This document shows, in pieces, positions 6,787 to 14,598 of a stretch of 15,556 nucleotides of DNA. The notes below the pieces were generated by a model, which saw only the letters and a list, made by a program, of their open reading frames with translations, was not told the DNA's origin and did no database searches. The position numbers were made by a program, and so were the translations under genes. The stretch comes from JBGSPQ01 sp041738505 (GTDB taxonomy: Bacteria; Patescibacteriota; Gracilibacteria; UBA1369), in contig JBGSPQ010000045.1 of NCBI GenBank assembly GCA_041738505.1, forward strand, positions 1-15,556, written 5' to 3'. Each line of letters starts with the position of its first letter. Position 1 is the stretch's first letter.

Positions 6787-7296
6787 TTAAATTTTTACTT
6801 GCACCGTATCGCCCTCTTTTATTTCCAGTCGGTCGCTCGTACCGGCCTTCACCTCCAAAACATATTTAGCCGGTTTGATGGATGGAAAAACCTCACACGG
6901 ATCGGCCTTGCAGGGCTGGGCGTTTTTTTGCACATGAACAACCGTGTAATTACTGTCAAAGTAAATCATATCCAGCGGAATCAAAGTATTTTTCATCCAA
7001 AAACTCAATTGTTCCTCATTATCAAATACAAAAAACATTCCGTGATTATCTTTCATGCTGTCCCTGTACATCAAACCTTTTGTCCTTTCCGATGTAACAT
7101 CCGCAATCTCCACATCAATCACAAAATCCCCTTTGGCGGTGCGCATGGTTGCAGTCGGCCCTTTCACCTCCCCTTGATCCAGCCAGACCTCTCCCCCCGC
7201 GTTACCATTCCCCATCACGTCACCAACCTGACAACCGGCAAACAAAAGCGGCAAAATCGGCACAAAAACCACTAATTTTTTTAAATCAAATTTCAT
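6787..7296 (-). CDS. DUF192 family lipoprotein
   Basis: The 169-aa protein has an N-terminal signal (hydrophobic 8-20) ending in LFAGC, with Cys22 as a probable lipidation site, and a DUF192 domain from about residue 50: ERTKGLMYRDSM (70-81), GMFFVFDNEEQLSFWMKNT (85-103), IPLDMIYFDSN (105-115) and a terminal YVLEVKAG followed by GDTVQV. The family is widespread, usually small and exported, and of unknown biochemical function; some have proposed a role at the envelope. Its start overlaps the end of lepB by 4 nt (ATGA arrangement), so the two are probably translationally coupled. It is joined with lepB between the two transketolase halves. Confidence 0.9.
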   Translation of the reverse strand: MKFDLKKLVVFVPILPLLFAGCQVGDVMGNGNAGGEVWLDQGEVKGPTATMRTAKGDFVIDVEIADVTSERTKGLMYRDSMKDNHGMFFVFDNEEQLSFWMKNTLIPLDMIYFDSNYTVVHVQKNAQPCKADPCEVFPSIKPAKYVLEVKAGTSDRLEIKEGDTVQVKI

Positions 7297-7802
7297 ATTC
7301 CAATTATTTTAAACAAATATTTTCCCCTGATTTCATTTTCACCGATAAACGGATCATTAAAATATCTTGAATCCAGACTGTGCAAACGATTGTCGCCGAG
7401 CACAAAATATTTACCTTCGGGAATGTCATAAGTGTGACGATAATTATCCCTGTATCCCTCCGAAACCGGCACAGAATCGGCATTCTCCCCCAGATAACTT
7501 TCATTCAATTTCTCCTCTCCCCCCTCCCCGTTTTCAACATACAGTCCATCCTTGGTAATATGAATTTTCTCTCCGGGAAGCCCCACAATTCTCTTCACAT
7601 AAAAATAATCCGGCTCCTTCTCCGCGGCAAAAACAACAATATTTCCCCTTTCAAGCCCTCGTAAACCGGCAAGCTCATCAATCATAATCACATCCCCGCC
7701 AATCAGGGACGGCTCCATGGAAGGCCCGTCAATCATAAAAGGAGCAAGTCCGAAAACCTGCAAAGTAAGAATTGAAAATATAAAAGATAAAGCTTTAATC
7801 AT
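7293..7802 (-). CDS. lepB: Signal peptidase I
   Basis: It is a membrane-anchored serine/lysine protease that removes signal peptides from exported proteins (family S26). The N-terminal 22 residues form a single hydrophobic segment. Catalytic Ser28 is in DGPSMEPSL (25-33), the general-base Lys70 in YVKRIVGLPGEKI (68-80), and the box E motif GDNRLHSLDSRYF is at 136-148. At 169 aa it is a compact form, as in many small genomes. The start codon directly follows the stop of the transketolase N-half gene, and an AGGA lies about 5 nt upstream, one of the few visible Shine-Dalgarno sites here. It ends with TGA, overlapping the DUF192 start. Why a protease sits between two metabolic half-genes is not evident. 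Confidence 0.95.
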   Translation of the reverse strand: MIKALSFIFSILTLQVFGLAPFMIDGPSMEPSLIGGDVIMIDELAGLRGLERGNIVVFAAEKEPDYFYVKRIVGLPGEKIHITKDGLYVENGEGGEEKLNESYLGENADSVPVSEGYRDNYRHTYDIPEGKYFVLGDNRLHSLDSRYFNDPFIGENEIRGKYLFKIIGI

Positions 7803-8675
7803 TTATTCCTGTGATTCATAAGATGCAAGTTCGCGCTCAAGCACGGGCAAAGCTTCTTCCATTTCCTCTTCGCTCAAAACCTCTGCATGATAAAACGGCT
7901 TGTTCTCGGCAAAAGCAACTCCCTTTCCTTTCACGGTCCGGGCAATCAGCGCAGTGGGTTTCCTTTGCGTTTCATAAGCCTTTTCAATACCCACCAGCAA
8001 ATCCTCAAAATTATGGCCGTTGGTAACGGGAACCGTCTTCCATCCGAAAGACTCAAACTTATCGGCCAGCGGCTCAATCCCCACCACCGAACGAACCGAA
8101 CCGTCCATTTGCAAGCCGTTCCAGTCCACAATCAAAGTAAGATTATCCAGCTTGTACTGACTGCCTATCAAAACCGCCTCCCAGAACTGGCCGTCCTGCA
8201 GTTCCCCATCGCCCGCCAGACAAATCACGCGATTGGGCCTTTTATCCATCTTCAGAGCCATCGCCAGCCCCATGGCCGCCGCTAGCCCGTACCCCGGCGT
8301 TCCCGTGGACAAAGCCACTCCGGGAATTTTTTTAACCGGATACGCCTGCAATAAACTCCGCGCCTGACGGTAATGTTTAAGTTCATCCATAGGGAAAAAC
8401 CCCAAATCGGCCAGAACCGTATAAAGAGCCGCGCTGGCATGACCCTTGGATAAAACAAAATAATCCTGCTCCTCGGAACCCGGTTTTGCCGGATCAAAAT
8501 ACATCACAGGCCTCTCCCCCAGCCTGCCGTAATAACATGCCGTAAGAATCTCCATCACCGAAAGCGACCCCCCAAGATGGCCCGACTGCGCGGTATGCAA
8601 AGTATTAAGCAGTGCGATTCGCAGTTCAACGGCTTTCTTTTTCAACTCCGCGAGATGTTCAACAAAAGACTCCAT
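7803..8675 (-). CDS. Transketolase-like N-terminal subunit (ThDP pyrophosphate domain)
   Basis: This 290-aa protein is the N-terminal half of a split transketolase. It has SGHLGGSLS (31-39, His33 conserved), LSKGHASAALY (75-85), the ThDP/Mg motif AGDGELQDGQFWEA (154-167) through N186 in VDWNG, VKGKGVAF (248-255) and the His263 position in FYHAE. Two departures stand out. The conserved GHP before the PGV segment is AYP (111-113), so Tyr112 replaces a His that contacts substrate/cofactor in known transketolases, and STGSLGQG is STGTPGYG (123-130). Its presumed partner lies two genes downstream. Together they would form the active-site dimer at the usual domain interface. Given similar departures in both halves, a classical transketolase reaction is uncertain. 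It starts 7 nt after folK. Confidence 0.9.
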   Translation of the reverse strand: MESFVEHLAELKKKAVELRIALLNTLHTAQSGHLGGSLSVMEILTACYYGRLGERPVMYFDPAKPGSEEQDYFVLSKGHASAALYTVLADLGFFPMDELKHYRQARSLLQAYPVKKIPGVALSTGTPGYGLAAAMGLAMALKMDKRPNRVICLAGDGELQDGQFWEAVLIGSQYKLDNLTLIVDWNGLQMDGSVRSVVGIEPLADKFESFGWKTVPVTNGHNFEDLLVGIEKAYETQRKPTALIARTVKGKGVAFAENKPFYHAEVLSEEEMEEALPVLERELASYESQE

Positions 8676-8682
8676 AATGGCT

Positions 8683-9162
8683 TTAAAGTGGTCTCACTAT
8701 AGATTTATCTTGGCACTCATTCAAGAGTTCTTGAATTGACTTGTCAAAAACGGGATGTATGCGGTTTCCGGCCACCTCGGCGAGCGGCTTTAATACAAAC
8801 TTGCGGGAATGTAAAAATTTATGCGGAATGATTAAATTTTTGGACGAAACAACCTCATCCCCGTACAACAAAATATCAATATCAATCAATCGCGGCCCCC
8901 ACTTAACAGTCTGTTTTCTGCCCATTTCCTTTTCGACTTTTTTCACGGCATTCAGCAGATCCTCCGGCCCCAAATCCGTCTCCACCCCCACCGAACAGTT
9001 ATAAAACCACCCCTGATCCTTTATTCCATAAGGTTCCGTTTCATACACCCCCGATTTTTTAATCACCATCACCCCGCTTTTTTCCAGCAATTCAAAAGCC
9101 CTCTCCAGATTTTTAATCCGGTCGCCAAGATTGGACCCAAGCCCAAGAAAAACCTCTGTCAT
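8683..9162 (-). CDS. folK: 2-amino-4-hydroxy-6-hydroxymethyldihydropteridine pyrophosphokinase
   Basis: It transfers pyrophosphate from ATP to 6-hydroxymethyl-7,8-dihydropterin, the step before dihydropteroate synthase in folate synthesis. The length is 159 aa, as in typical single-domain HPPK. Visible motifs are LGLGSNLGDR (6-15), YETEPYG (40-46), QGWFYNC (50-56), R82, GPRLIDIDILLYG (89-101, with the two Mg-binding Asp, D94 and D96) and IPHKFLHSRKFVLKPLAE (112-129). It follows the PTPS-family gene by 15 nt and precedes the transketolase N-half by 7 nt, linking the folate genes to the lower part of the run. No Shine-Dalgarno is seen. Confidence 0.96.
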   Translation of the reverse strand: MTEVFLGLGSNLGDRIKNLERAFELLEKSGVMVIKKSGVYETEPYGIKDQGWFYNCSVGVETDLGPEDLLNAVKKVEKEMGRKQTVKWGPRLIDIDILLYGDEVVSSKNLIIPHKFLHSRKFVLKPLAEVAGNRIHPVFDKSIQELLNECQDKSIVRPL

Positions 9163-9177
9163 CTTTAAATTAAAAAT

Positions 9178-9633
9178 TTATTCGCCCCTGTAAGTTATCC
9201 AGCTGTTCGGCGTCTCCCAAAGCTTAATCTCATAAAGCCGCAGAGCCCTGTCAAAATCGGCTCCGGCAATTTCACCCTCCCCCTCGCTGTGCCTCAACAA
9301 TTTTTTTATATGATCGGCCAGATTCGGATCGTTAACCTCTTCATGCAAAAGCTTTTCCAAATCTTTCAATTGATTCCATATCCAAACAACCAGATTTTCC
9401 GCCGAAGGATTTTTAACCACTTCGTTAAGCACCCTATGATCCAAGATATCCAAAACATGCTTTTTCACAATCCGCTTCAAAACCACAAAATCAATCACCA
9501 GCCCGTTCTTCTGCACCTCCCCCTCCAGCGTCACATGAAGTTTATAAGTATGTCCGTGCATTGATTCGCACTTGCCGTAATAATCGGTAAGCTGGTGAGC
9601 CGAATCAAAAGTGAATTCGCGGGTTATCAACAT
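9178..9633 (-). CDS. 6-pyruvoyltetrahydropterin synthase family (PTPS-I/III type), probable FolB replacement
   Basis: This 151-aa member of COG0720 (T-fold) has zinc ligands H13 (DSAHQL), H26 and H28 (MHGH), the D65-H66 pair and a C-terminal Glu140 (LWET). The active-site loop reads K-C22-E23-S-M-H-G-H. QueD/PTPS-I uses a Cys here, while the PTPS-III class, which makes 6-hydroxymethyldihydropterin and can replace FolB, uses Glu. This protein has both side by side, the arrangement described for dual-function PTPS-I/III proteins. It lies 2 nt after folP and 15 nt before folK, with no folB in the window, so a folate role is strongly suggested; a queuosine role (QueD) is possible as well. Residues about 97-127 form a polar insertion longer than in E. 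coli QueD. Confidence 0.9.
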   Translation of the reverse strand: MLITREFTFDSAHQLTDYYGKCESMHGHTYKLHVTLEGEVQKNGLVIDFVVLKRIVKKHVLDILDHRVLNEVVKNPSAENLVVWIWNQLKDLEKLLHEEVNDPNLADHIKKLLRHSEGEGEIAGADFDRALRLYEIKLWETPNSWITYRGE

Positions 9634-9635
9634 AA

Positions 9636-10466
9636 TTACGATTTAGTTATTGCATAAACCATATCCATCACTCTGCGCGTCCCTTTTACATCATGCACGC
9701 GCAAAATGGAAGCCCCGTTCATAATCGCCACGGCGGCCGCCGCAAACCCTCCCTCCATTCTTTCATCCACCGGCAGATCCAAAACCTGCCCGATAAAAGA
9801 TTTCCGCGAAGGCCCGACCAAAACCGGCAAACCAAATTCCCCGAATTCAGCCAGCCTCTTTAGAATCCGCAGACTGTATTTCGCGTCCGCGCTCACAAAA
9901 GCACCCATCCCCGGATCCAAAATAAACTGCCCCCGCTTCATCCCGCGCGAAACACCATATTCAATTCTCTCGTTTAAAAAGCGCTTAACCGTATCAATCA
10001 CATCGTTATATTGAGTGTTTTCCCTTGTCGTCCGCGGAGTTAAGTCTTTTGAAAACATAATCACCGTTGGTGTTTTGTGCTCCGCCAGCACTTTTGCCAT
10101 CCCGTCGTCCGCTCGCAGAGCCGAAACATCGTTAACCATATCCGCCCCCGCTTTCAAAGCCTGCAGAGCGACAGTGGATTTATAAGTATCCACGGAAAGA
10201 AGCACGTCCGTCTCTCCCCTCAGTTTTTCAAAAACCGGAATCACCCGCTCAAGTTCATCTTCCGCGGAAACATTTTTAGATCCCGGCCCGGTGGATTCCC
10301 CTCCGATATCAATAATATCCGCTCCCTCATCAACCATTTCCAGCGCACGCTTAACCGCACTGTCCATCTTTAAATACTTCCCCCCGTCCGAAAACGAGTC
10401 CGGCGTAACATTCAGAACCCCCATTAAAAGCGGCCGGCCTTCAGCTATTTTTTTGAATATATTCAT
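9636..10466 (-). CDS. folP: Dihydropteroate synthase
   Basis: It condenses p-aminobenzoate with hydroxymethyldihydropterin pyrophosphate to give dihydropteroate. The 276-aa TIM-barrel protein shows MGVLNVTPDSFSDGG (15-29), DIGGESTGPGS (53-63), SVDTYKS (91-97), NDVSAL (112-117), ILDPGMGAF (182-190), VGPSRKSFIG (217-226) and RVHDVKG (256-262), all standard DHPS landmarks. The usual MHM segment reads MFSKDLTPRTT (137-147), a variant loop. I take ATG at 10466; the codon just before it is TTG and could also serve. The 5' end overlaps pabC by 26 nt, implying coupling. PabB and PabC, which make its p-aminobenzoate, are immediately upstream. Confidence 0.95.
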   Translation of the reverse strand: MNIFKKIAEGRPLLMGVLNVTPDSFSDGGKYLKMDSAVKRALEMVDEGADIIDIGGESTGPGSKNVSAEDELERVIPVFEKLRGETDVLLSVDTYKSTVALQALKAGADMVNDVSALRADDGMAKVLAEHKTPTVIMFSKDLTPRTTRENTQYNDVIDTVKRFLNERIEYGVSRGMKRGQFILDPGMGAFVSADAKYSLRILKRLAEFGEFGLPVLVGPSRKSFIGQVLDLPVDERMEGGFAAAAVAIMNGASILRVHDVKGTRRVMDMVYAITKS

Positions 10467-11271
10467 CAAAAAGACTCATTAATTTTTTTGAATATTCGCC
10501 CACCCCCCCTTTTCCCACACGCTTTCCGTTGATTATTTTAACCGGAATGATTTTTCGCGGGGCGTTACTAATAAAAATCTCGTCGGCCTTTTCCAAAACA
10601 TCTTTCTTAAAATCAATAATTTTGGTTTTCATCCCCGCCTTTTTTGCCAGAGTGATTACCAGCCGGCGCACCGTCCCCGAAAGCACTCCGGTCTTTGGCG
10701 TGATCAAAACACCGTCCTTAATCATAAAAACATTTGTAATCGTCCCCTCCCTCACAAATCCCCTGCAATCCACAAACACAGCCTCGTATGCCTTCTTCTT
10801 ATACATTTCACGGTTAGCCAGAATCAAAGGCAGTAAACTTGTCGTTTTCGCCTCGGGAGCCATCCTCTCGTAATTAACGGTAATCACGTCCACCCCCTTT
10901 TTATAAACCCACGCCGGTTCCTGCTTGAGCGGCGCCGAATGGATCAAAAATGTGGGTTTGGCGCATGTACCAAAGTCATAATTATTGATACCCCTGGTCA
11001 CCGTAATTCTGATCCGCAGTTCCCCCGGACCGTTTTTTTTAACCAGCCCCTCAATCATCCGCGCAATTTTTTCCCTGCCGTAAGGTATCTTCAGCCCCAG
11101 CATTTTTACCGATTTTTCCAGCCTGCTTAAATGATTATCAATGCCAAAAACCTTTCCGCCGTAAGTCCGCAAAGTATCGTAGACACCGTCCCCATACATA
11201 AACCCATGATCAAAAACGGATATTTTGGCATCCTGCGCTTTCACGAATTTTCCGTTTAAACAAACCCACAT
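10441..11271 (-). CDS. pabC: Class IV aminotransferase, probable 4-amino-4-deoxychorismate lyase
   Basis: This 276-aa PLP enzyme of fold type IV has DHGFMYGDGVYDTLRTYGG (21-39), the Schiff-base Lys142 in EAKTTSLL, REGTITNVF (174-182, with the Glu that contacts the PLP ring nitrogen) and GVLSGTVRR (195-203, phosphate cup). The family also includes branched-chain and D-amino-acid aminotransferases, which sequence alone does not exclude. Its place between pabB and folP makes ADC lyase, which releases p-aminobenzoate and pyruvate, the best call. It starts 2 nt after the pabB stop, ends with TGA and overlaps folP by 26 nt. Confidence 0.85.
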   Translation of the reverse strand: MWVCLNGKFVKAQDAKISVFDHGFMYGDGVYDTLRTYGGKVFGIDNHLSRLEKSVKMLGLKIPYGREKIARMIEGLVKKNGPGELRIRITVTRGINNYDFGTCAKPTFLIHSAPLKQEPAWVYKKGVDVITVNYERMAPEAKTTSLLPLILANREMYKKKAYEAVFVDCRGFVREGTITNVFMIKDGVLITPKTGVLSGTVRRLVITLAKKAGMKTKIIDFKKDVLEKADEIFISNAPRKIIPVKIINGKRVGKGGVGEYSKKLMSLFDEYIQKNS

Positions 11272-11273
11272 AA

Positions 11274-12662
11274 TCAGTTTTTTAAAGTTTCCGTAATCGC
11301 CCGCGCTTTCATCAGGGACTCATCATATTCTTTTTTCGCGTCGGAATCCATCACGATCCCGCCCCCCGCGTGAAAATAAGCCTCCCCGTCCTTCAAAAGC
11401 AGTGATCTGATTAAAATATTAAAATCACTTTCCCCGTTAAAACCTATAAATCCCGCCGAGCCCGTATAAATTCCCCTCTTAAAATCCTCAAACCGGTCAA
11501 TAATTTCCATCGTCCGCTTTTTAGGACAACCGGTAATGGACCCACTCGGAAAAACCGCCTCCAGCGCGTCAAAAATATTTTTTTTCTTATCCAAAATTCC
11601 GCTCACCCTGGAAAAAGTATGAATCACGTGCGAAAGATTCTGTATCTCTCTGTGGCTATCCACTTTCACACTCCCGATTTCACACACCCTCCCCAAATCA
11701 TTCCTTTCCAAATCAACAATCATGGAAAGTTCGGCATCATCTTTTTTTGATTTCTTAAGTTCCTCCGCCAGCTTTAAATCCTCATGTTTATTCTTGCCGC
11801 GCCTGACCGTGCCTTTGATCGGCCATGTTTCCAGAACCGTTCCCCGTTTCCGGAGCAAAAGTTCCGGAGAAGCGCTCACAATGGAATAATCGGGATACTT
11901 TAAATAGCAGGAAAACGGCGAGGGATTAACCCCTGCCAGTTTTTTATAAACCGTCCAGCCGTCCACGGTACAATCCGCTTTGAATCTCTGCGAATAGTTT
12001 ACCTGATACGACTCCCCTTTCTTTAGAAGTTGCTTAATTTGATTAACCTTTTGAACGTAATCGGCCTCGCTCACATTGGACTTAACCTCGCCAAAACGGC
12101 CCGCCCGCCTTAAACGTAAAGGCTTTTTTAAATCGGTTTTGATTTCTTCAATTTTTCTTTTCGCGCCCATATCCGTTTCCGCGTGGGCAATCAGATAATA
12201 GACATTATCCTGATGATCAAAAGCTATAACCTTGTCATAAAAATTAAAACGAAAATCGGAAACATCCAAGTCATCATATACTTTCTGATCCACACCCATA
12301 AACCCGCAACCATAATCATAGCCGATAAAACCCGCCGCCCCTCCGCTAAACGGCACGGGTGCGTCACCTTTGAATCTGAATTCCCCAAAAATTTCCCTAA
12401 GCGCTTTATTCGATTTCAAATCCATAATTCCACCGGCGGACGTTTTTTTAAAATTAAAAAAATCCTTAATCCCGGAAATCTGAACAACCCCTTTTTGCGA
12501 CCAGACAAGCAAAAAAGGATCATAAGCGATATATGAATACCTGCCATTGCCGCCGCTTTCAAACAAACAGGCATGCTCATCCTCAACATGTTCAAAAAAA
12601 TCATACAAAGAAATCTCCGCGGACAATGGATGCTTTTCGTATACCGATTTTAAGAAAGACAT
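11274..12662 (-). CDS. pabB: Aminodeoxychorismate synthase component I
   Basis: It makes 4-amino-4-deoxychorismate from chorismate and ammonia, with the ammonia normally supplied by PabA. The length, 462 aa, is typical for a stand-alone PabB. The chorismate-binding domain shows YQVNYSQRF (219-227), PIKGTVRRG (281-289), IVDLERNDLGRVCEIGSV (315-332), FPSGSITGCPKKRTMEII (371-388), YTGSAGFIGF (399-408) and HAGGGIVMDSD (431-441). Lys283 in PIKGT is the residue that marks PabB; anthranilate synthase TrpE has Ala in this place, so I favour p-aminobenzoate over tryptophan synthesis. No glutaminase partner (PabA) is in the window. It starts 8 nt after ndk and its TGA lies 2 nt before pabC. Confidence 0.94.
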   Translation of the reverse strand: MSFLKSVYEKHPLSAEISLYDFFEHVEDEHACLFESGGNGRYSYIAYDPFLLVWSQKGVVQISGIKDFFNFKKTSAGGIMDLKSNKALREIFGEFRFKGDAPVPFSGGAAGFIGYDYGCGFMGVDQKVYDDLDVSDFRFNFYDKVIAFDHQDNVYYLIAHAETDMGAKRKIEEIKTDLKKPLRLRRAGRFGEVKSNVSEADYVQKVNQIKQLLKKGESYQVNYSQRFKADCTVDGWTVYKKLAGVNPSPFSCYLKYPDYSIVSASPELLLRKRGTVLETWPIKGTVRRGKNKHEDLKLAEELKKSKKDDAELSMIVDLERNDLGRVCEIGSVKVDSHREIQNLSHVIHTFSRVSGILDKKKNIFDALEAVFPSGSITGCPKKRTMEIIDRFEDFKRGIYTGSAGFIGFNGESDFNILIRSLLLKDGEAYFHAGGGIVMDSDAKKEYDESLMKARAITETLKN

Positions 12663-12670
12663 AGTAACTG

Positions 12671-13159
12671 TTAAGCGCGCTCGTCCTCTCCGTAAACGTA
12701 CACAAATTCCGTCTTATCATAATCAAAAAGCTCATCCTCCTTAAAAAACCTCGGCACCTCTTTTTGGGCGGTTTCAACGGAATCCGAAGCATGAACAACA
12801 TTGCATCCGTTACTCATCGCCAAATCTCCGCGAATGGAACCGGCCTCCGCAGCGCGCGCCTTGGTAATGCCGCAAAGCAGTCTTACCGCCGTCACAACCT
12901 CCAGCCCTTCCAGACAAAGCGCGATCACCGGAGAACTGCTCATAAATTTGGTCACTCCCGGGAAAAACGGCTTGTCGGCGATATGCGCGTAATGCTCGCG
13001 AAGCAGAGCCTCATCCAAAGACATCATTTTACAGCCCACAACCTTCAAACCCTTCTTTTCAAAACGACCGATAACCTCGCCCACCAAACCCCTCTGAATC
13101 CCGTCCGGCTTGATCAGAACCAAAGTTTTCTCCTTAATCCCGTCAAAATTCATTGGCAT
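12671..13159 (-). CDS. ndk: Nucleoside diphosphate kinase
   Basis: It transfers the gamma phosphate of ATP to nucleoside diphosphates through a phospho-histidine. The protein has 162 aa, a little longer than the common 140-150 because of a short N-terminal extension and a C-terminal tail. Motifs: LVLIKPDG (13-20, Lys17), RGLVGEVIGRFE (23-34), GSIRGDLA (107-114) and NVVHASDSVETA (120-131) with the phosphorylated His123. Met1 and Met3 are both possible starts. It lies 48 nt after the peptidase gene, with a possible promoter in between, and begins the tight folate block. Confidence 0.96.
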   Translation of the reverse strand: MPMNFDGIKEKTLVLIKPDGIQRGLVGEVIGRFEKKGLKVVGCKMMSLDEALLREHYAHIADKPFFPGVTKFMSSSPVIALCLEGLEVVTAVRLLCGITKARAAEAGSIRGDLAMSNGCNVVHASDSVETAQKEVPRFFKEDELFDYDKTEFVYVYGEDERA

Positions 13160-13191
13160 ATAATTTGTAATTTAAAGTTTAAAGCGCGGAC

Positions 13192-13219
13192 ATAATAATG
13201 GAAATTTCTAAAACTTCAA
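13192..13219 (-). promoter_or_regulatory. Possible promoter of ndk and the folate genes
   Basis: On the minus strand: TTGAAG (13219-13214), a 16-nt spacer and TATTAT (13197-13192), giving a leader of about 25 nt before the ndk ATG. The -35 lies inside the last codons of the peptidase gene. The match is moderate, so read-through from the peptidase promoter is an alternative. Confidence 0.35.
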
Positions 13220-14473
13220 CAGCTTGGCAAAACGCTCTTGGTCTTCGTAAGGACCAATCACAGAAAGATACATTTTGTCCCCCTTGAAAACATCGGCCGC
13301 AACCCGTTTAATGTCTTCCGCCGTCACCTTTTCCACTTCGGCAAAAATATCCTCCGGAGTTTTCGGCTTGCCGTATAAAACTTCGTATTTGGCCAGCAAA
13401 TGGGCGTATTCTTCCGAATCCTCCAACCGCAGAATCACTTTGCCCTTCAAAAATTCCTTGGACTTTTTCAGCTCCAACGCCGGCACAACCTCCCCGCTAA
13501 TTTTCGCGTACTCGCCCAAAATCGCCGTAATCGCCTTATCAATGCCGTCCAATGATACGCCGGCGTTCACCGAGACAGTCCCCGTATCCGTGTAATCATC
13601 CGTTGAACAACTAATATAGTAAGCCAGCCCCTGCCTTTCGCGCACGGAAAGAAACATTCTGGAACTCATATTCCCCCCCAGAATAATGCTCAACAACTTG
13701 AGAGCATAATGATCCTTGTGCAGTTCGTTATACCCCGGAAATCCCAGCATCACGTGAGCCTGTTCGGTTTTTTTGTTCCTTAGAGTGATATTCTCGGACG
13801 ATTTATTTTCCGAAACGGGATTCGCCTCGTACTCCTTTTTCCCGCCCTCAAACTCAAACATCTCCGAAATTCTTTTAACCATATCCTCATGATCAACATC
13901 GCCGGCAACAGTCACCACCACATTATCCGGAGTGTATAACTTCTTTCTGTAAGCCAGAAAATCCTCCCTATTCAAAGACTTGATAGTCTCTTTTGTTCCG
14001 ATTTGATCCCAGCCCATCGGCTGATCCCCGTAAATCAGTTTTTCAAAATCCCAGCCAATCTGATGCATGGGAGTGTCCTGATACATGTTGTATTCCTCCA
14101 AAATCACGCCTCTTTCCCTGTCGATTTCCTCCTGATCAAACCGTGCGTTAATCAGCATATCCGAAAGCACATCCATCGCGATGTTGGAATGTTGATTTGC
14201 CACTTTCACATAGTAGCCCACATATTCCTTGCCCGTAAAAGCGTTAAAATCGCCGCCAACGTTATCAATGGCCTCCGAAACGTCTTTGGTCGTCTTATAT
14301 TTCTTCGCACCCTTAAAGAACATATGCTCAATAAAATGAGACAGTCCGTTAATTTCGGACGATTCATAACGCGAACCCGCGCCCACCAGCACCAGCACCG
14401 TCACCGCCCGCGTATTGGCCAGCTTCTGGGTAACCACCCTTAGCCCGTTTTCCAGTTTTGTTTTCTGATACAT
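13208..14473 (-). CDS. M16 family zinc metallopeptidase
   Basis: This 421-aa member of the pitrilysin/processing-peptidase family (M16B) has the inverted zinc motif H46-F-I-E49-H50 with MFFKG after it, and the third ligand at E127 in RGVILEEYNM, 76 residues beyond H50 as expected. The second, inactive half-domain carries SVRERQGLAYYI and TGTVSVNAGV. Single-chain bacterial M16B proteins of this length typically act as dimers on peptides; the substrate is unknown. The reading frame is open back to a GTG at 14536, but a strong promoter (14529-14501) lies inside that extension, so Met at 14473 is the start; TKLENGLRVV then falls at the family's usual N terminus. It is the first gene of the eleven-gene minus-strand run. 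Confidence 0.93.
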   Translation of the reverse strand: MYQKTKLENGLRVVTQKLANTRAVTVLVLVGAGSRYESSEINGLSHFIEHMFFKGAKKYKTTKDVSEAIDNVGGDFNAFTGKEYVGYYVKVANQHSNIAMDVLSDMLINARFDQEEIDRERGVILEEYNMYQDTPMHQIGWDFEKLIYGDQPMGWDQIGTKETIKSLNREDFLAYRKKLYTPDNVVVTVAGDVDHEDMVKRISEMFEFEGGKKEYEANPVSENKSSENITLRNKKTEQAHVMLGFPGYNELHKDHYALKLLSIILGGNMSSRMFLSVRERQGLAYYISCSTDDYTDTGTVSVNAGVSLDGIDKAITAILGEYAKISGEVVPALELKKSKEFLKGKVILRLEDSEEYAHLLAKYEVLYGKPKTPEDIFAEVEKVTAEDIKRVAADVFKGDKMYLSVIGPYEDQERFAKLLKF

Positions 14474-14500
14474 ATCAATCTTTAATAAATAATCACCGTC

Positions 14501-14529
14501 ATTATAAAGAACCCTCCCGCCAATGGCAA
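14501..14529 (-). promoter_or_regulatory. Sigma70 promoter of the M16 peptidase gene
   Basis: On the minus strand: TTGCCA (14529-14524, one base from consensus), 17-nt spacer, TATAAT (14506-14501, perfect). The expected start near 14494 leaves a leader of about 20 nt. It fixes the peptidase start at 14473. Confidence 0.65.
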
Positions 14530-14598
14530 AAATCACTCCGAAAAAAACCCTCCGCGACCTGCTTACTTCATTAACTCCTTAACCGCATATCCCATTTC

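Noticed and set aside
11274..12662. Anthranilate synthase component I (TrpE) as the identity of pabB
   Set aside because: The PIKGT Lys and the folate neighbours favour PabB; TrpE has PIAGT.
14474..14536. N-terminal extension of the M16 peptidase to GTG 14536
   Set aside because: The extension contains a TTGCCA-17-TATAAT promoter and matches nothing in the family; Met at 14473 gives the normal N terminus.
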